A stretch of DNA of 59,462 bases, taken from positions 152,298-211,759 of the forward strand of contig NZ_LOHF01000004.1 in NCBI RefSeq assembly GCF_002158995.1, written 5' to 3'. Both the position numbers and the translations under genes were made by a program. The notes beneath the pieces were generated by a model. The model was not told the origin of the DNA, did not search any database, and saw nothing but the letters and a program-made list of their open reading frames with translations. Positions 17,300 through 26,090 of the stretch are shown piece by piece. How positions within the stretch are numbered: the stretch's first letter is position 1; each line of letters begins with the position of its first letter. Source of the stretch: Pseudomonas caspiana. GTDB taxonomy: Bacteria > Pseudomonadota > Gammaproteobacteria > Pseudomonadales > Pseudomonadaceae.

Positions 17300-17554
17300 C
17301 TAGCGATCTGGCAGGGTGATGTTGAGTTCCAGAATCGAGCAGCTACCCTGGTTTTCCAGAGCAACCTGCACATCGTTGGACTCGATGTTGACGTACTTGC
17401 GGATCACTTCGACCAGCTCTTTTTGCAGGGCTGGCAAGTAGTCCGGAGTGGTACGTTGGCCGCGTTCATGCGCCACGATGATCTGTAGACGCTCTTTCGC
17501 GACCGACGCGGTGCTGACTTTTTTGCTGGCACGAAAGAAGTCGAAAATGTTCAT
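17300..17554 (-). CDS. minE: Cell division topological specificity factor MinE
   Basis: Predicted 84-residue protein that drives MinCD oscillation and restricts it from mid-cell. The N-terminal membrane-targeting and MinD-binding region is present ([20 protein letters not shown]), followed by the anti-MinCD region ([10 protein letters not shown]) and the topological specificity domain ([15 protein letters not shown]). The start overlaps the minD stop by 1 base. Length and sequence are typical of Pseudomonas. Confidence 0.97.
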   Translation of the reverse strand: MNIFDFFRASKKVSTASVAKERLQIIVAHERGQRTTPDYLPALQKELVEVIRKYVNIESNDVQVALENQGSCSILELNITLPDR

Positions 17555-18366
17555 CAGTTACCCCCGAACAGGCGTTCGAAAAATCCTTTCTTCTGAATGT
17601 CCAGGAAACGGTGCTCGCGCTCTTTGCCCAACAGACGATCAACCGCATCGCTGTAAGCCTGACCTGCATCGCTCTGATCGTCGAGGATGACCGGTACGCC
17701 CTGGTTGGAAGCTTTCAGTACTGCCTGGGACTCCGGGATCACACCCAGCAGAGTCACCGCGAGGATTTCCTTGACGTCTTCGACGCCCAGCATCTCGCCC
17801 TTGCTTACACGCTCCGGGTTGTAGCGGGTCAGCAGCAGGTGTTCCTTGATCGGGTCTTCGCCACGCTCGGCACGGCGCGATTTGCTGGCCAGCAGGCCCA
17901 GCATGCGGTCCGAGTCACGTACCGACGATACTTCCGGGTTGGTCACGACAATAGCTTCATCGGCGAAGTACATCGCCAGGTGAGCACCGGTTTCGATACC
18001 GGCAGGAGAGTCGCAGACGATGTACTCGAAGGATTCCTTGAGTTCCATCAGGACTTTTTCCACGCCTTCTTTGGTCAGCGCTTCTTTGTCACGAGTCTGG
18101 CTGGCAGCCAGTACGAACAGGCCTTCGATCTTTTTGTCTTTGATCAGCGCTTGTTGCAGGTTGGCCTCGCCGTTTACCACGTTGACGAAGTCATACACCA
18201 CACGACGCTCGCAGCCCATGATCAGGTCGAGGTTACGCAAGCCGACGTCGAAGTCGACAATGACAGTTTTGTGGCCGCGCAGTGCGAGACCGGTACCGAT
18301 GGCGGCGCTGGTGGTGGTCTTGCCCACACCACCCTTGCCGGATGTAACCACGAGAATCTTGGCCAA
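17554..18366 (-). CDS. minD: Septum site-determining ATPase MinD
   Basis: Predicted 270-residue membrane-bound ATPase that positions MinC. The deviant Walker A is [11 protein letters not shown] (residues 9-19), switch I and II regions are present (DSPAG), and a C-terminal amphipathic membrane-targeting helix is seen (FFERLFGG). The start codon is TTG at 18366, giving [10 protein letters not shown]; it is supported by GGGGTGA 8 bases upstream and by the usual N-terminus of the family. minE follows with a 1-base overlap, while minC lies 209 bases upstream. Confidence 0.97.
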   Translation of the reverse strand: MAKILVVTSGKGGVGKTTTSAAIGTGLALRGHKTVIVDFDVGLRNLDLIMGCERRVVYDFVNVVNGEANLQQALIKDKKIEGLFVLAASQTRDKEALTKEGVEKVLMELKESFEYIVCDSPAGIETGAHLAMYFADEAIVVTNPEVSSVRDSDRMLGLLASKSRRAERGEDPIKEHLLLTRYNPERVSKGEMLGVEDVKEILAVTLLGVIPESQAVLKASNQGVPVILDDQSDAGQAYSDAVDRLLGKEREHRFLDIQKKGFFERLFGGN

Positions 18367-18575
18367 GGTGTATCACCCCTAGAGGAAAAGGACAGTTAGT
18401 CCTGAAGAGCGTCCCTTGAAGCGGCGACCGTCGAACAATGATGGAAATTTAAAGCTTCCGGGTGTCCTACCCTGGGAGCAATTTGCCAGGAACGATTAAA
18501 GCTCCTGGATTTCCTACAACCTTTGCTACGTTTTCGCGACGAATCAGGGATGCTTTGAAAATGGCGCAGTATCCG

Positions 18576-19316
18576 TTAAAGCCGGATGATGTTCAACACG
18601 TCACCTGACAGGCTGACCTGTACCGACGTACCCCAGAGTGGATCCCTGCGTAAATCTTCGGAAACCTTGTATTGCCCGGCGATGGATATCAGTTCGGCAC
18701 CCATCTGCTGACAGAAAATTCGCGCTTTGGTGTCGCCTTTTATTCCAGCCAGCGCCCGACCGCGCAATGGGCCGTAAACATGGATGTTGCCATCGGCCAG
18801 AAGTTCCGCACCCGGACTGACCGGGGCAATCACCACCAGGTCGCCGCCGGGGGCGTAAATCTGCTGCCCGCCGCGCACCGGCGTGGTAATCACGCGGGTC
18901 GGTTTGATGGTCGGCTCGGGTGGTGTTTCGACTTTTTTCTTCGCCGCTTCACCTTCCAGCGGGTCCAGTGGACGCTCGCGGGCACCGGACGGCGGGAGGA
19001 CAGGCAAATCGATAGCGATGGCAGCGGCGATATCTTCGATGCGACTGGCACGAATCGCCAGGGTGCGCAGGCCATGCTGGCGGCATACGCGCATCAGGCC
19101 GGGCAGGTCCACGGCGCCGCTGTCGGCGGGAAGCTTGTCGAGCGCCAGCACCAGCGGGGTATTGCTGAAAAAATTTGGAGCCTGGGCCACTTTCGCCGCC
19201 AATTGGCGGTCGAGGGCCTCAAGGTTGTTGCGGGCCAGCTCCAGCACAGTGATGGCGAGCATGCTGCCCTTGAGTTGGAAGACTGGATCCTGTTCTTGCG
19301 ATTCGTTTTGGCTCAT
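18576..19316 (-). CDS. minC: Septum formation inhibitor MinC
   Basis: Predicted 246-residue FtsZ assembly inhibitor. The N-terminal inhibitory domain ([15 protein letters not shown]) is joined by a Pro/Lys-rich linker (about 115-140) to the C-terminal beta-helical domain that binds MinD ([18 protein letters not shown] and [16 protein letters not shown]). ATG 19316 matches the usual N-terminus (MSQ...); ATG 19325 would add three residues. The promoter region is shared with the divergent acyltransferase gene. The 209-base gap to minD shows no gene. Confidence 0.95.
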   Translation of the reverse strand: MSQNESQEQDPVFQLKGSMLAITVLELARNNLEALDRQLAAKVAQAPNFFSNTPLVLALDKLPADSGAVDLPGLMRVCRQHGLRTLAIRASRIEDIAAAIAIDLPVLPPSGARERPLDPLEGEAAKKKVETPPEPTIKPTRVITTPVRGGQQIYAPGGDLVVIAPVSPGAELLADGNIHVYGPLRGRALAGIKGDTKARIFCQQMGAELISIAGQYKVSEDLRRDPLWGTSVQVSLSGDVLNIIRL

Positions 19317-19435
19317 GGTCGGCATACAACGGCTTGTCGCTAAAAGTGCCGAGACTTATAACGATAACGCCCGCTAGCCGCAAGCGGGGTCGAACCGTTG
19401 TAGAATGCGCGGCCATGGTTCTGATGGAAGCCTTA

Positions 19436-20368
19436 ATGGATCGCCCGCGTTTTCGAGCTTATTTTCTTCACCCCCGTTTCTGGCCGTTATGGCTGGGGCT
19501 TGGGCTGCTGTGGCTGATTGTTCAATTGCCATTCCGGGTTCTGCTGGTGATTGGGCGGATGCTGGGCGCGGTGATGTATAGATTTGCCACTGATCGCAAA
19601 TACATCGCGTCTCGCAATCTGGAGCTGTGTTTCCCCCATCTTTCCAGCGATGAGCGTAAGCGCCTGCTCAAGGAAAACTTTGCTTCCACGGGCATCGCCT
19701 TTTTTGAAATGGCCATGAGCTGGTGGTGGTCCAAAGAGCGTCTTGCCAAACTGGCGCATATTGAAGGTCTTGAGCACTTGCAGGCTGCGCAGCAGCAAGG
19801 GCAGGGCGTGATTCTCATGGCGCTGCATTTCACTACGCTGGAAATCGGCGCAGCGCTGCTGGGCCAGCAACACACCATCGACGGCATGTACCGCGAGCAC
19901 AAGAACGCACTGTTCGATTTCGTCCAGCGTCGCGGCCGGGAGCGCCATAACCTGGACTCTTTAGCCGTGGAGCGCGAAGACGTGCGGGGCATGCTCAAGT
20001 TGCTGCGTGCTGGCCGCGCCATCTGGTACGCACCGGATCAGGACTACGGCGCCAAGCAAAGCGTGTTCGTCCCGTTGTTCGGCATTCAGGCTGCTACCGT
20101 GACGGCCACCAGCAAATTCGCCAAGCTGGGGCGTGCCCAAGTCGTACCATTTACCCAGCAGCGACTGGCTGACGGCGGTGGCTATCGATTGGTTATTCAT
20201 CCGCCATTGCAGGACTTTCCCGGCGAAAGTGATGAAGTTGATTGCCTGCGCATCAATCAATGGGTAGAAAGTGCCATTACGGAGTGTCCTGAGCAGTATC
20301 TTTGGGCGCACCGTCGATTCAAAAGCCGACCTCCGGGCGAGCCAAAAATCTATAAGAAGCGTACGTGA
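19436..20368 (+). CDS. htrB: Lipid A biosynthesis lauroyl acyltransferase, HtrB/LpxL type
   Basis: Predicted 310-residue inner-membrane acyltransferase adding a secondary acyl chain to lipid A. An N-terminal membrane helix (PLWLGLGLLWLIVQLPFRVLL) is followed by the acyltransferase domain with the catalytic H-X4-D/E motif as HFTTLE, then YREHKN and WYAPDQDYG. The frame is open to 19334, but ATG 19436 has GGAAG 7 bases upstream and gives MDRPRFR, the usual start. It is divergent from minC and is followed 20 bases later by the patatin gene, so they may be cotranscribed. Pseudomonas has more than one HtrB. Confidence 0.9.
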   Translation: MDRPRFRAYFLHPRFWPLWLGLGLLWLIVQLPFRVLLVIGRMLGAVMYRFATDRKYIASRNLELCFPHLSSDERKRLLKENFASTGIAFFEMAMSWWWSKERLAKLAHIEGLEHLQAAQQQGQGVILMALHFTTLEIGAALLGQQHTIDGMYREHKNALFDFVQRRGRERHNLDSLAVEREDVRGMLKLLRAGRAIWYAPDQDYGAKQSVFVPLFGIQAATVTATSKFAKLGRAQVVPFTQQRLADGGGYRLVIHPPLQDFPGESDEVDCLRINQWVESAITECPEQYLWAHRRFKSRPPGEPKIYKKRT

Positions 20369-20387
20369 TCAACTGAGGCGCAGCTAA

Positions 20388-21572
20388 ATGCTTGAACCCG
20401 TCATCGCAATGGATGCTGTGAATGATGTAGAACCCGTTACCGGGTTGATTCTGTCTGGTGGTGGGGCGAGGGCTGCTTATCAGGTCGGGGTATTGGCGGG
20501 GATCGCCGATTTGCTGCCTCCCGGCGCACCCAATCCGTTTCCGGTCATTGTCGGAACCTCTGCGGGCGCCATCAACGCCGTGAAACTGGCCAGTGGCGCG
20601 TTGCATTTTCGTACCGCTGTGCATCAACTGACCGAGTTCTGGCAAGGCTTTCGCAGCCATCAGGTGCTGCGCAGCGACTGGCCTGGCGTGATGAGTCAGG
20701 CCGGGCGTTTCTTCGGCAACAGCCTGTTGGGTATTGGCTCCCAGATACCGGTCGCGTTGCTCAACAGCTCGCCGCTGCGCGACCTGCTCACTGAACGGCT
20801 TGATCTAGAAGGCATCGACGCTGCAATTGCAGCCAAACACCTGCGGGCGGTGGCAGTGACTGCGTTTGGTTACGAGTCTGGCCATGCCATGACTTTCTAC
20901 CAAGGCAAAGGCACCATTGATCCGTGGCTGCGCCATCGCCGTCTGGGTGTTCCAACCCAACTGACCATCGATCATTTGCTTGCCAGTTCGGCCATTCCGC
21001 TGCTGTTCGCGCCGGTCAAAATCGACCAGGAATACTTCGGTGACGGAGCGGTGCGGCAGTCAGCGCCGATCAGCCCTGCGCTGCATCTGGGGGCCAACCG
21101 CGTACTGGTCGTGGGTGTCAGCGGCAACCCTCGGGGTGCCGATGCCAACAGGCAGGTGCAGCGGGTCACGAACGGCAAGCAGCCAACCCTCGCGCAGATC
21201 AGCGGACACATGCTCAACAGCACCTTCATCGACAATCTCGAAAGCGACATTGAAGTGCTGGAGCGCATGAATCTGGTCAGTGACATGCTGCCCTGCGAGC
21301 ATCGCGTGCGTGAGAAGGGCCTGGCCCCGGTGGAGGTCCTGATCATTGCTCCGAGCCAGCCCATCGACCAGATCGCTGCCCGTCATCGCCATGAACTGCC
21401 CCGCGCATTACGCACGTTTCTACGTGGGCCGGGGGCGACCAAAACCAGTGGTGCCAGCGTGCTCAGCTATTTGCTGTTTGAGGCGGGTTACTGCCGGGAA
21501 TTGATTGAGCTGGGTCGCTATGACGCCATGGCGCAAGGCGAACAGTTGAAGCGGTTTTTGCGGTTGCCGTAA
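20388..21572 (+). CDS. Patatin-like phospholipase
   Basis: Predicted 394-residue lipid acyl hydrolase. The oxyanion-hole motif is SGGGARAAYQ (23-32), the nucleophile motif is GTSAG (56-60, S58) and the catalytic Asp lies in DGA at residue 219. There is no signal peptide, so it is probably cytoplasmic or membrane-peripheral. A long C-terminal region (250-394) is probably accessory. It lies 19 bases after the lipid A acyltransferase gene; both concern acyl lipids. The start at ATG 20388 is a guess; ATG 20409 is also in frame. Confidence 0.87.
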   Translation: MLEPVIAMDAVNDVEPVTGLILSGGGARAAYQVGVLAGIADLLPPGAPNPFPVIVGTSAGAINAVKLASGALHFRTAVHQLTEFWQGFRSHQVLRSDWPGVMSQAGRFFGNSLLGIGSQIPVALLNSSPLRDLLTERLDLEGIDAAIAAKHLRAVAVTAFGYESGHAMTFYQGKGTIDPWLRHRRLGVPTQLTIDHLLASSAIPLLFAPVKIDQEYFGDGAVRQSAPISPALHLGANRVLVVGVSGNPRGADANRQVQRVTNGKQPTLAQISGHMLNSTFIDNLESDIEVLERMNLVSDMLPCEHRVREKGLAPVEVLIIAPSQPIDQIAARHRHELPRALRTFLRGPGATKTSGASVLSYLLFEAGYCRELIELGRYDAMAQGEQLKRFLRLP

Positions 21573-21576
21573 CTCT

Positions 21577-21648
21577 TGTAGGAGCTGCCGCAGGCTGCGA
21601 AGCGGTGTGTCAATTTTCAAGTCTTCGCAGCCTGCGGCAGCTCCTACA
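21577..21648. repeat. REP inverted pair, GGAGCTGCCGCAGGCTGCGA family
   Basis: TGTAGGAGCTGCCGCAGGC on the left and GCCTGCGGCAGCTCCTACA on the right, between convergent genes. Confidence 0.9.
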
Positions 21649-21667
21649 GATCGATGTCAGCTCACCA

Positions 21668-22522
21668 TCAAGCCGTTAACCGATCATCCCGAAAGTCCCG
21701 CAACGCCTGCTCGATCTCTTCCCGGGTGTTCATCACGAACGGGCCGTACTGCACGATGGGTTCACGCAGCGGTTTGCCAGCGATCAACAACACCCGGGCA
21801 CCATTTGCGGTGTTCAGTTGCAGTTCACCTTCCTCGGACAGGCGCACCATGCGGCTGGCGCTGACGCTCTGCGGGTGACCGGCTAATTCCAGGCTGCCTT
21901 CGTAGACATACAACAATGCCCGATGCCCATCAGGAACACGCGGGCTGATGCTGCTGCCAGCAGGCATGTGGAAGTCGAAATACTGTGGTTCAGTGTCCGG
22001 ACGCTCCACGGCACCGGCCTGCTGAACCTGGCCGTCGTCGAACTGCCCGGCGATGACCACCACTTCAACGCCGTTCTGAGTGGTCAGGCGCGGGATGTTC
22101 TCCGGTTGGATATCCTGATAACTGGCTTCGCTGAGTTTGTTTTTACCCGGCAGATTCAGCCAGAGCTGGAAGCCGCGCATCACGCCTTCTTCCTGCTCCG
22201 GCATTTCACTGTGGATGATGCCTCGCGCTGCGGTCATCCATTGCACGCCACCGCCTTGCAGCAAGCCGACATTGCCCATGTGGTCTTCATGGCGCATACG
22301 GCCTTCAAGCATGTAGGTCACCGTCTCGAAACCCCGATGAGGGTGCGGCGGGAAACCTGCGATGTAATCGTCCGGCTTGTCGGAACCGAACTCGTCGAGC
22401 ATCAGAAACGGATCGAATTGTTCAACACCCGGCCCGCCGAAAACACGGGTCAGCTTTACACCGGCACCGTCCGATGCAGGTTGACCGGCCTGGATGGACA
22501 GCACTTTGCGAAATTGGCTCAT
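21668..22522 (-). CDS. Pirin family protein
   Basis: Predicted 284-residue bicupin of the pirin family, some members of which show quercetin 2,3-dioxygenase activity. Metal-ligand residues are visible in FPPHPHRGFETVTYML and in the following MRHEDHMGN and GIIHSEMP. The second cupin is more divergent. The frame extends to 22633, but ATG 22522 (MSQFRKVL) has GAGGAGA 7 bases upstream. It appears monocistronic. The true substrate is not known. Confidence 0.88.
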   Translation of the reverse strand: MSQFRKVLSIQAGQPASDGAGVKLTRVFGGPGVEQFDPFLMLDEFGSDKPDDYIAGFPPHPHRGFETVTYMLEGRMRHEDHMGNVGLLQGGGVQWMTAARGIIHSEMPEQEEGVMRGFQLWLNLPGKNKLSEASYQDIQPENIPRLTTQNGVEVVVIAGQFDDGQVQQAGAVERPDTEPQYFDFHMPAGSSISPRVPDGHRALLYVYEGSLELAGHPQSVSASRMVRLSEEGELQLNTANGARVLLIAGKPLREPIVQYGPFVMNTREEIEQALRDFRDDRLTA

Positions 22523-22682
22523 GGAATTTCTCCTCATCAATGGCGACCATGCTATGCCTGTTTGGCCGATTAATGGGTGATGATTTTGCGGGTGATTGAT
22601 CGGGTTTGTTGATTGGAATGCCGCCCAGACCAAGCCCAGCTCCCACAGGGTGATCGCATTCCAGATAGAGTATTGATGTGCA

Positions 22683-22719
22683 CAAAAAAACGGCCAGCCC
22701 GATTACTCCGGCTGGCCGT
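22683..22719 (-). terminator. Rho-independent terminator of the mlaA operon
   Basis: ACGGCCAGCC and GGCTGGCCGT form a 10-bp stem, followed on the minus strand by a run of seven T, 19 bases after the mlaA stop. Confidence 0.9.
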
Positions 22720-22737
22720 TTTTGTATCGCCTTACTG

Positions 22738-23550
22738 TTACTCGGCGATCTGCAGCTTGCGGGCTTCGGTGTAGACGTAACGCACTTTCTCGTATTCGAA
22801 CGGTGAGTTCATCTGGCCGTAGCGGAAGCTGGTGGTGTAGCGGCGATCAATCGCTCGCAGCAGGTAGAGCTCAGGATGATCGCTGCTGACCTGGGCGACG
22901 TTGAGGAAGTTGATCTGCGATTCGGCCGTGAAGTCGAACAGCAGCCCGCCGGTGTCACGCAGGTTGGACGGGCCAAGCAGTGGCAGCACCAGGTATGGGC
23001 CGGCCGGTACGCCGTAGAAGCCCAGCGTCTGACCAAAGTCTTCGCTCTGGCGTGGCAGGCCCATCATGGTGGCCGGGTCCCAAAGGCCGGCAACACCAAT
23101 GGTGGTGTTAACCAGCAAGCGGCCGGTGGTTTCCAGCGAACGCTGGCCTTTGAACTGGAACAGGCTGTTCAGCAGGTTTGGAATTTCACCCAGGTTGGCG
23201 AAGAAGTTGCTGACGCCAGTACGCACAAAGCCTGGGGTCACGTAGCGATAGCCATTGACCACCGGCAGGAACACCCACTCGTCGAAGCGGTAGTTGAAGT
23301 GGTACACGCGACGGTTCCAGGACTCAAGCGGGTCATAGACCTCCAGCGCAGTTAGCGTGGCGCGTTCGAATTCCCGTTGATCCAGTCCCGGGTTGAACTG
23401 CAATGACTTGAGCGGCTGGGTAAAGCCGTCGGCATCTTCCTGACGAAGGACAGTGGCCGGGTGTTCGGCAATGTTGCTGTTGACCGCGTCGGCAGCCTGG
23501 ACGGTGCCAGCGCACAGCAGGGCGGCGAGGATTAAAAGACGTTTAGCCAC
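22738..23550 (-). CDS. mlaA: MlaA/VacJ family lipid-asymmetry protein
   Basis: Predicted 270-residue outer-membrane component that removes misplaced phospholipids from the outer leaflet. Family signatures are DPLESWNRRVYHFNYRFD, NFFANLGEIPNLLNSLFQ and the segment GQTLGFYGVPAGPYLVLPLL. The N-terminus is a signal peptide (MAKRLLILAALLCAGTVQA); it has a Cys but not a good lipobox, so lipidation is doubtful and this may be a second, variant MlaA. GTG 23550 is chosen, with GGAG upstream; it overlaps the preceding hydrolase gene by 8 bases. Confidence 0.88.
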   Translation of the reverse strand: MAKRLLILAALLCAGTVQAADAVNSNIAEHPATVLRQEDADGFTQPLKSLQFNPGLDQREFERATLTALEVYDPLESWNRRVYHFNYRFDEWVFLPVVNGYRYVTPGFVRTGVSNFFANLGEIPNLLNSLFQFKGQRSLETTGRLLVNTTIGVAGLWDPATMMGLPRQSEDFGQTLGFYGVPAGPYLVLPLLGPSNLRDTGGLLFDFTAESQINFLNVAQVSSDHPELYLLRAIDRRYTTSFRYGQMNSPFEYEKVRYVYTEARKLQIAE

Positions 23551-24841
23551 GGAAGAACTCCAGCATGGCGTCGCTGTTGACGCGGTAATTGATGTTGCCG
23601 CAATGGCCGCCGTAAGGATAAACGGTCAGGCGATCGCCGAAGGTCTTGCGCAGGAAACCCAGATCGCCAGAGCCGAGAATCACGTCGTCAGCGTTGTGCA
23701 TGACGGAGATTTTCTTGCTGGTTTGCAGATAATCTTTGAGGGCGTACAGGCTGACCTGATCTACCAGTTGCAGCAGACTGCCGCCATCGGTGCGGGCGCG
23801 CCACATCGGGATAACCTGTTCGGTCAGGTAGCAGTCGAAGTCGCATTGCAGCGCACGACGCAGGAAGGGCGACAGGCTGGTGCCCTCGGTGATCGGAAAC
23901 TTGGGCGGGGTGATCAGGCCACGACGGTTGATCAGGTCGGACGTAAACGCGATATCGGCCGACGAGAAGCGGAACGAGGTGCCGATCAGCATCGCCATCT
24001 GTTCATTGGTCAGGTGCTGCTTGGACTGCTGGAAGTCATAGAGCAGTGCATCGTTGAGGTCGATGTAACCTTTCTGACGGAAGTAACGGGTCAGTTTGGC
24101 CAGTACCAGTTCATAGAAAGTGGTGCTGTTGTCGATGCCCTTGACGTTGGTTTGCACCAGCTTGTCGAGGTTGGATATCGAGGTGTACAGGTTGACCGGC
24201 GGGTTGAGCAGTAAGACTTTCTTGAAGTTGAAGCTGCGGCGGGTCTCATCCAGACGGCTGACGAACGCGGCGTTGAGCGCCCCGAGGCTGTAACCGGTCA
24301 GGTAAAAGTCGGTAATTTTAAGCTCGGTTTGCTGCGCGCGCACCGCCTGCATCACGCGATACAGGTCTTCAGCATCTTCGGTGGAAATACCCGGTGTCGC
24401 GAAGCGCGATGCAGAGCTCATGAAGTCGTAGCTGGTTGGCGACGACAGCTGCACAACGTGATAACCCGCGCCGTAATACAGTTTCTTGAGGAATTCGTTG
24501 ATGGTGCTGTTATACGGCGCGCCGGTGCCCGCGATCAAAAAGATCAGCGGTGCGGCGTGATCCTGCCTGGCCAGTCGATAACGCAGTTTTTTCACTGCCC
24601 AGAAATTGTCCGGCAGGGTGAACTCGCGCTCCGGCCGTAGATTCAGGGTGTAGTCGTCCTGGTCGATGTCATCGTCGGCGGGCAACTCTGGACGCATGTC
24701 AGGAGGCGTGGTGGCAATGGTCGCTTCAAAAGGGTTCTTTAAAGGAAAGCCATACGTGGCGGGGTCGACATCGACCGCCATAGCGGACGCACTCAAACAG
24801 AGGCCACCAATAACGGCAGCGAAGCGCAGGAAACGAAGCAT
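23543..24841 (-). CDS. Exported alpha/beta hydrolase coupled to mlaA
   Basis: Predicted 432-residue protein with a signal peptide (FAAVIGGLCLSASAMA). The alpha/beta-hydrolase signs are an early beta strand with GTGAPYN, the nucleophile elbow GYSLGA (about residue 182), an Asp in HNADDVIL and the histidine in YGGHCGN near the C-terminus. Similar proteins are sometimes mislabelled serine/threonine kinases; no kinase motif is present. It overlaps mlaA by 8 bases, so it probably acts in the envelope on lipids or esters along with MlaA; this role is inferred. AAGGGATC precedes the ATG. Confidence 0.8.
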   Translation of the reverse strand: MLRFLRFAAVIGGLCLSASAMAVDVDPATYGFPLKNPFEATIATTPPDMRPELPADDDIDQDDYTLNLRPEREFTLPDNFWAVKKLRYRLARQDHAAPLIFLIAGTGAPYNSTINEFLKKLYYGAGYHVVQLSSPTSYDFMSSASRFATPGISTEDAEDLYRVMQAVRAQQTELKITDFYLTGYSLGALNAAFVSRLDETRRSFNFKKVLLLNPPVNLYTSISNLDKLVQTNVKGIDNSTTFYELVLAKLTRYFRQKGYIDLNDALLYDFQQSKQHLTNEQMAMLIGTSFRFSSADIAFTSDLINRRGLITPPKFPITEGTSLSPFLRRALQCDFDCYLTEQVIPMWRARTDGGSLLQLVDQVSLYALKDYLQTSKKISVMHNADDVILGSGDLGFLRKTFGDRLTVYPYGGHCGNINYRVNSDAMLEFFRG

Positions 24842-25020
24842 GACTAGATCCCTTGGGAAAGAAGTGCTGATGAGGTACGCGGGCTATGACCATCGGTGTA
24901 GTGCCAAAGTGCCCTACAAGCAAGCGAACCTTTGTAAATAGATCGAGACAATACACGTTCTCTGGCGTCAAGAGAGCAGTGCGGTGCTTTTTTATAGCGG
25001 GAAGGGATGGAATGAAACCC

Positions 25021-25110
25021 TGTAGGAGCTCACGAGCAACGCGAGGCAGCGATAGCGGCCTGCCCGAAACATCGTTATCGCTGCCTCGCGTTGCTCGTGA
25101 GCTCCTATAG
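25021..25110. repeat. REP inverted pair, GAGCTCACGAGCAACGCGAG family
   Basis: The best-preserved palindrome of this family in the window: TGTAGGAGCTCACGAGCAAC on the left and GTTGCTCGTGAGCTCCTATA on the right, with arms of over 30 bases. Confidence 0.92.
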
Positions 25111-25164
25111 ACATACGGGTGATTTCAAACAGGGCAGGCGGGTGCCCCAAACCCCAGACAGCAT

Positions 25165-25188
25165 AAAGGGGAGCCTAAGCTCCCCTTT
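25165..25188 (-). terminator. Terminator of the Crc-type sRNA
   Basis: A perfect stem AAAGGGGAGC / GCTCCCCTTT with a four-base loop. The T-run after it on the minus strand is short (TTTATG). Confidence 0.75.
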
Positions 25189-25532
25189 AAATGGTTTTAC
25201 GTGCTCTTTTTTTATTGTTCTAGGGTGGTCTGTTGTTGTTTTTGGCGACCGGGCCCTTTACTGCGTTTTTGTTCGATCCCCATCCGGGATCAAGAGCAAA
25301 CGTATTTTTTTGAGCGCTGACTCACTTCGACCTTGCGATCCAACCAGTTCGGGAGCTACCTGAAGGTAGTTTTATTGTTCTCTGCCCGGTTGCGAGAGCC
25401 CGAAGGCATCTCTGTGAAGCTGATCCACTCCAAAAAAATCTGTTAGCTGCGTCTCTGTGCCTTTGTTCTTGTTATGTCAGAGCCGATACGTCTTGTTCTT
25501 ATTAGGTGTACTGCATTTTTATTCTTGTTATG
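25165..25532 (-). ncRNA. CrcZ/CrcX/CrcY-family small RNA
   Basis: Predicted 368-nucleotide RNA that sequesters Hfq/Crc and so relieves carbon catabolite repression. Read on the minus strand it carries repeated CA-type Hfq motifs (AANAANAA): near its start (AACAAGAATAAAAA), then AATAAGAACAAG, AACAAGAACAAA, AGAACAATAAAA, AAAAACAACAACA and AGAACAATAAAAAAA. It starts 12 bases after a sigma-54 promoter and ends at an 11-bp stem (TAAAGGGGAGC / GCTCCCCTTTA, 25164-25189). No protein gene is supported here. Pseudomonas has two or three such RNAs under CbrA/CbrB; the neighbouring genes are not cbrB, so this should be CrcX or CrcY rather than CrcZ. Confidence 0.85.
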
Positions 25533-25542
25533 CCAGAGATAT

Positions 25543-25559
25543 AGCAGAAGCTGTGCCAA
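25543..25559 (-). promoter_or_regulatory. Sigma-54 promoter of the Crc-type sRNA
   Basis: Minus-strand TTGGCACAGCTTCTGCT has the -24 GG (in TGGCAC) and -12 GC (in CTGCT) exactly 12 bases apart, as in sigma-54 promoters. It predicts a start near 25532. Confidence 0.85.
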
Positions 25560-25623
25560 CTTTTATAAATCTATAAAAATCAATGGTTTATGTTTTTTTG
25601 ATTTCTGGCAAGAGGTGAGCGCT

Positions 25624-25703
25624 TGTTAAAATGTTCCCGTGTTACACGCTGTTACAGCGGTTGGCGGGCTGGCGGTAACACTCCTGTCATCAAAGCGCGT
25701 TAC
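25624..25703. promoter_or_regulatory. Candidate CbrB upstream activating sites
   Basis: TGTTAC occurs at 25640-25645 and 25650-25655, exactly one helical turn apart, with the inverted copy GTAACA at 25675-25680 and related GTTAC at 25699-25703. They lie 80-145 bases upstream of the sigma-54 promoter, a normal enhancer distance. Assignment to CbrB is inferred from the downstream sRNA. Confidence 0.55.
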
Positions 25704-26090
25704 CCGGTAGCGGTCGCTGGCAGGTGATGATCGGGTGAACCGGGGCGATGCATTGCCTGTGAACATGCGCCGGATTTTCACAACAGGCTGCGCCTCCGGC
25801 TGACGTTCGACATGCAATTTTCGGACGGAAATAAGGGGTTTTACGACAAGGTGGTCGCTGATGGCACGTCGATGTCGTTTCTCCGTGTCTTGATGTCGTT
25901 GACAGAGCATGTCGTATTGCCTTGCGGGTTGATGATCAAGGGGCGATACGGTGCATGCCATCGTTCGCCGAGTCACTGAGGCGTGAAAAAGTGCGCGGTG
26001 CTCCAAGGCTGGGCGCGGACTGCGGTCTTTATAAAAACGTTAACGACGCCTGACCCCATTGTCGGGCGCGAGACTACCGGGGAAGTAACG

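Noticed and set aside
23543..24841. Serine/threonine kinase call for the gene upstream of mlaA
   Set aside because: No kinase motif is visible; the GYSLGA elbow and C-terminal His indicate an alpha/beta hydrolase.
25626..26006. 126-residue open frame on the minus strand upstream of the sRNA
   Set aside because: It overlaps the upstream activating region, has no good ribosome site and no recognisable domain.
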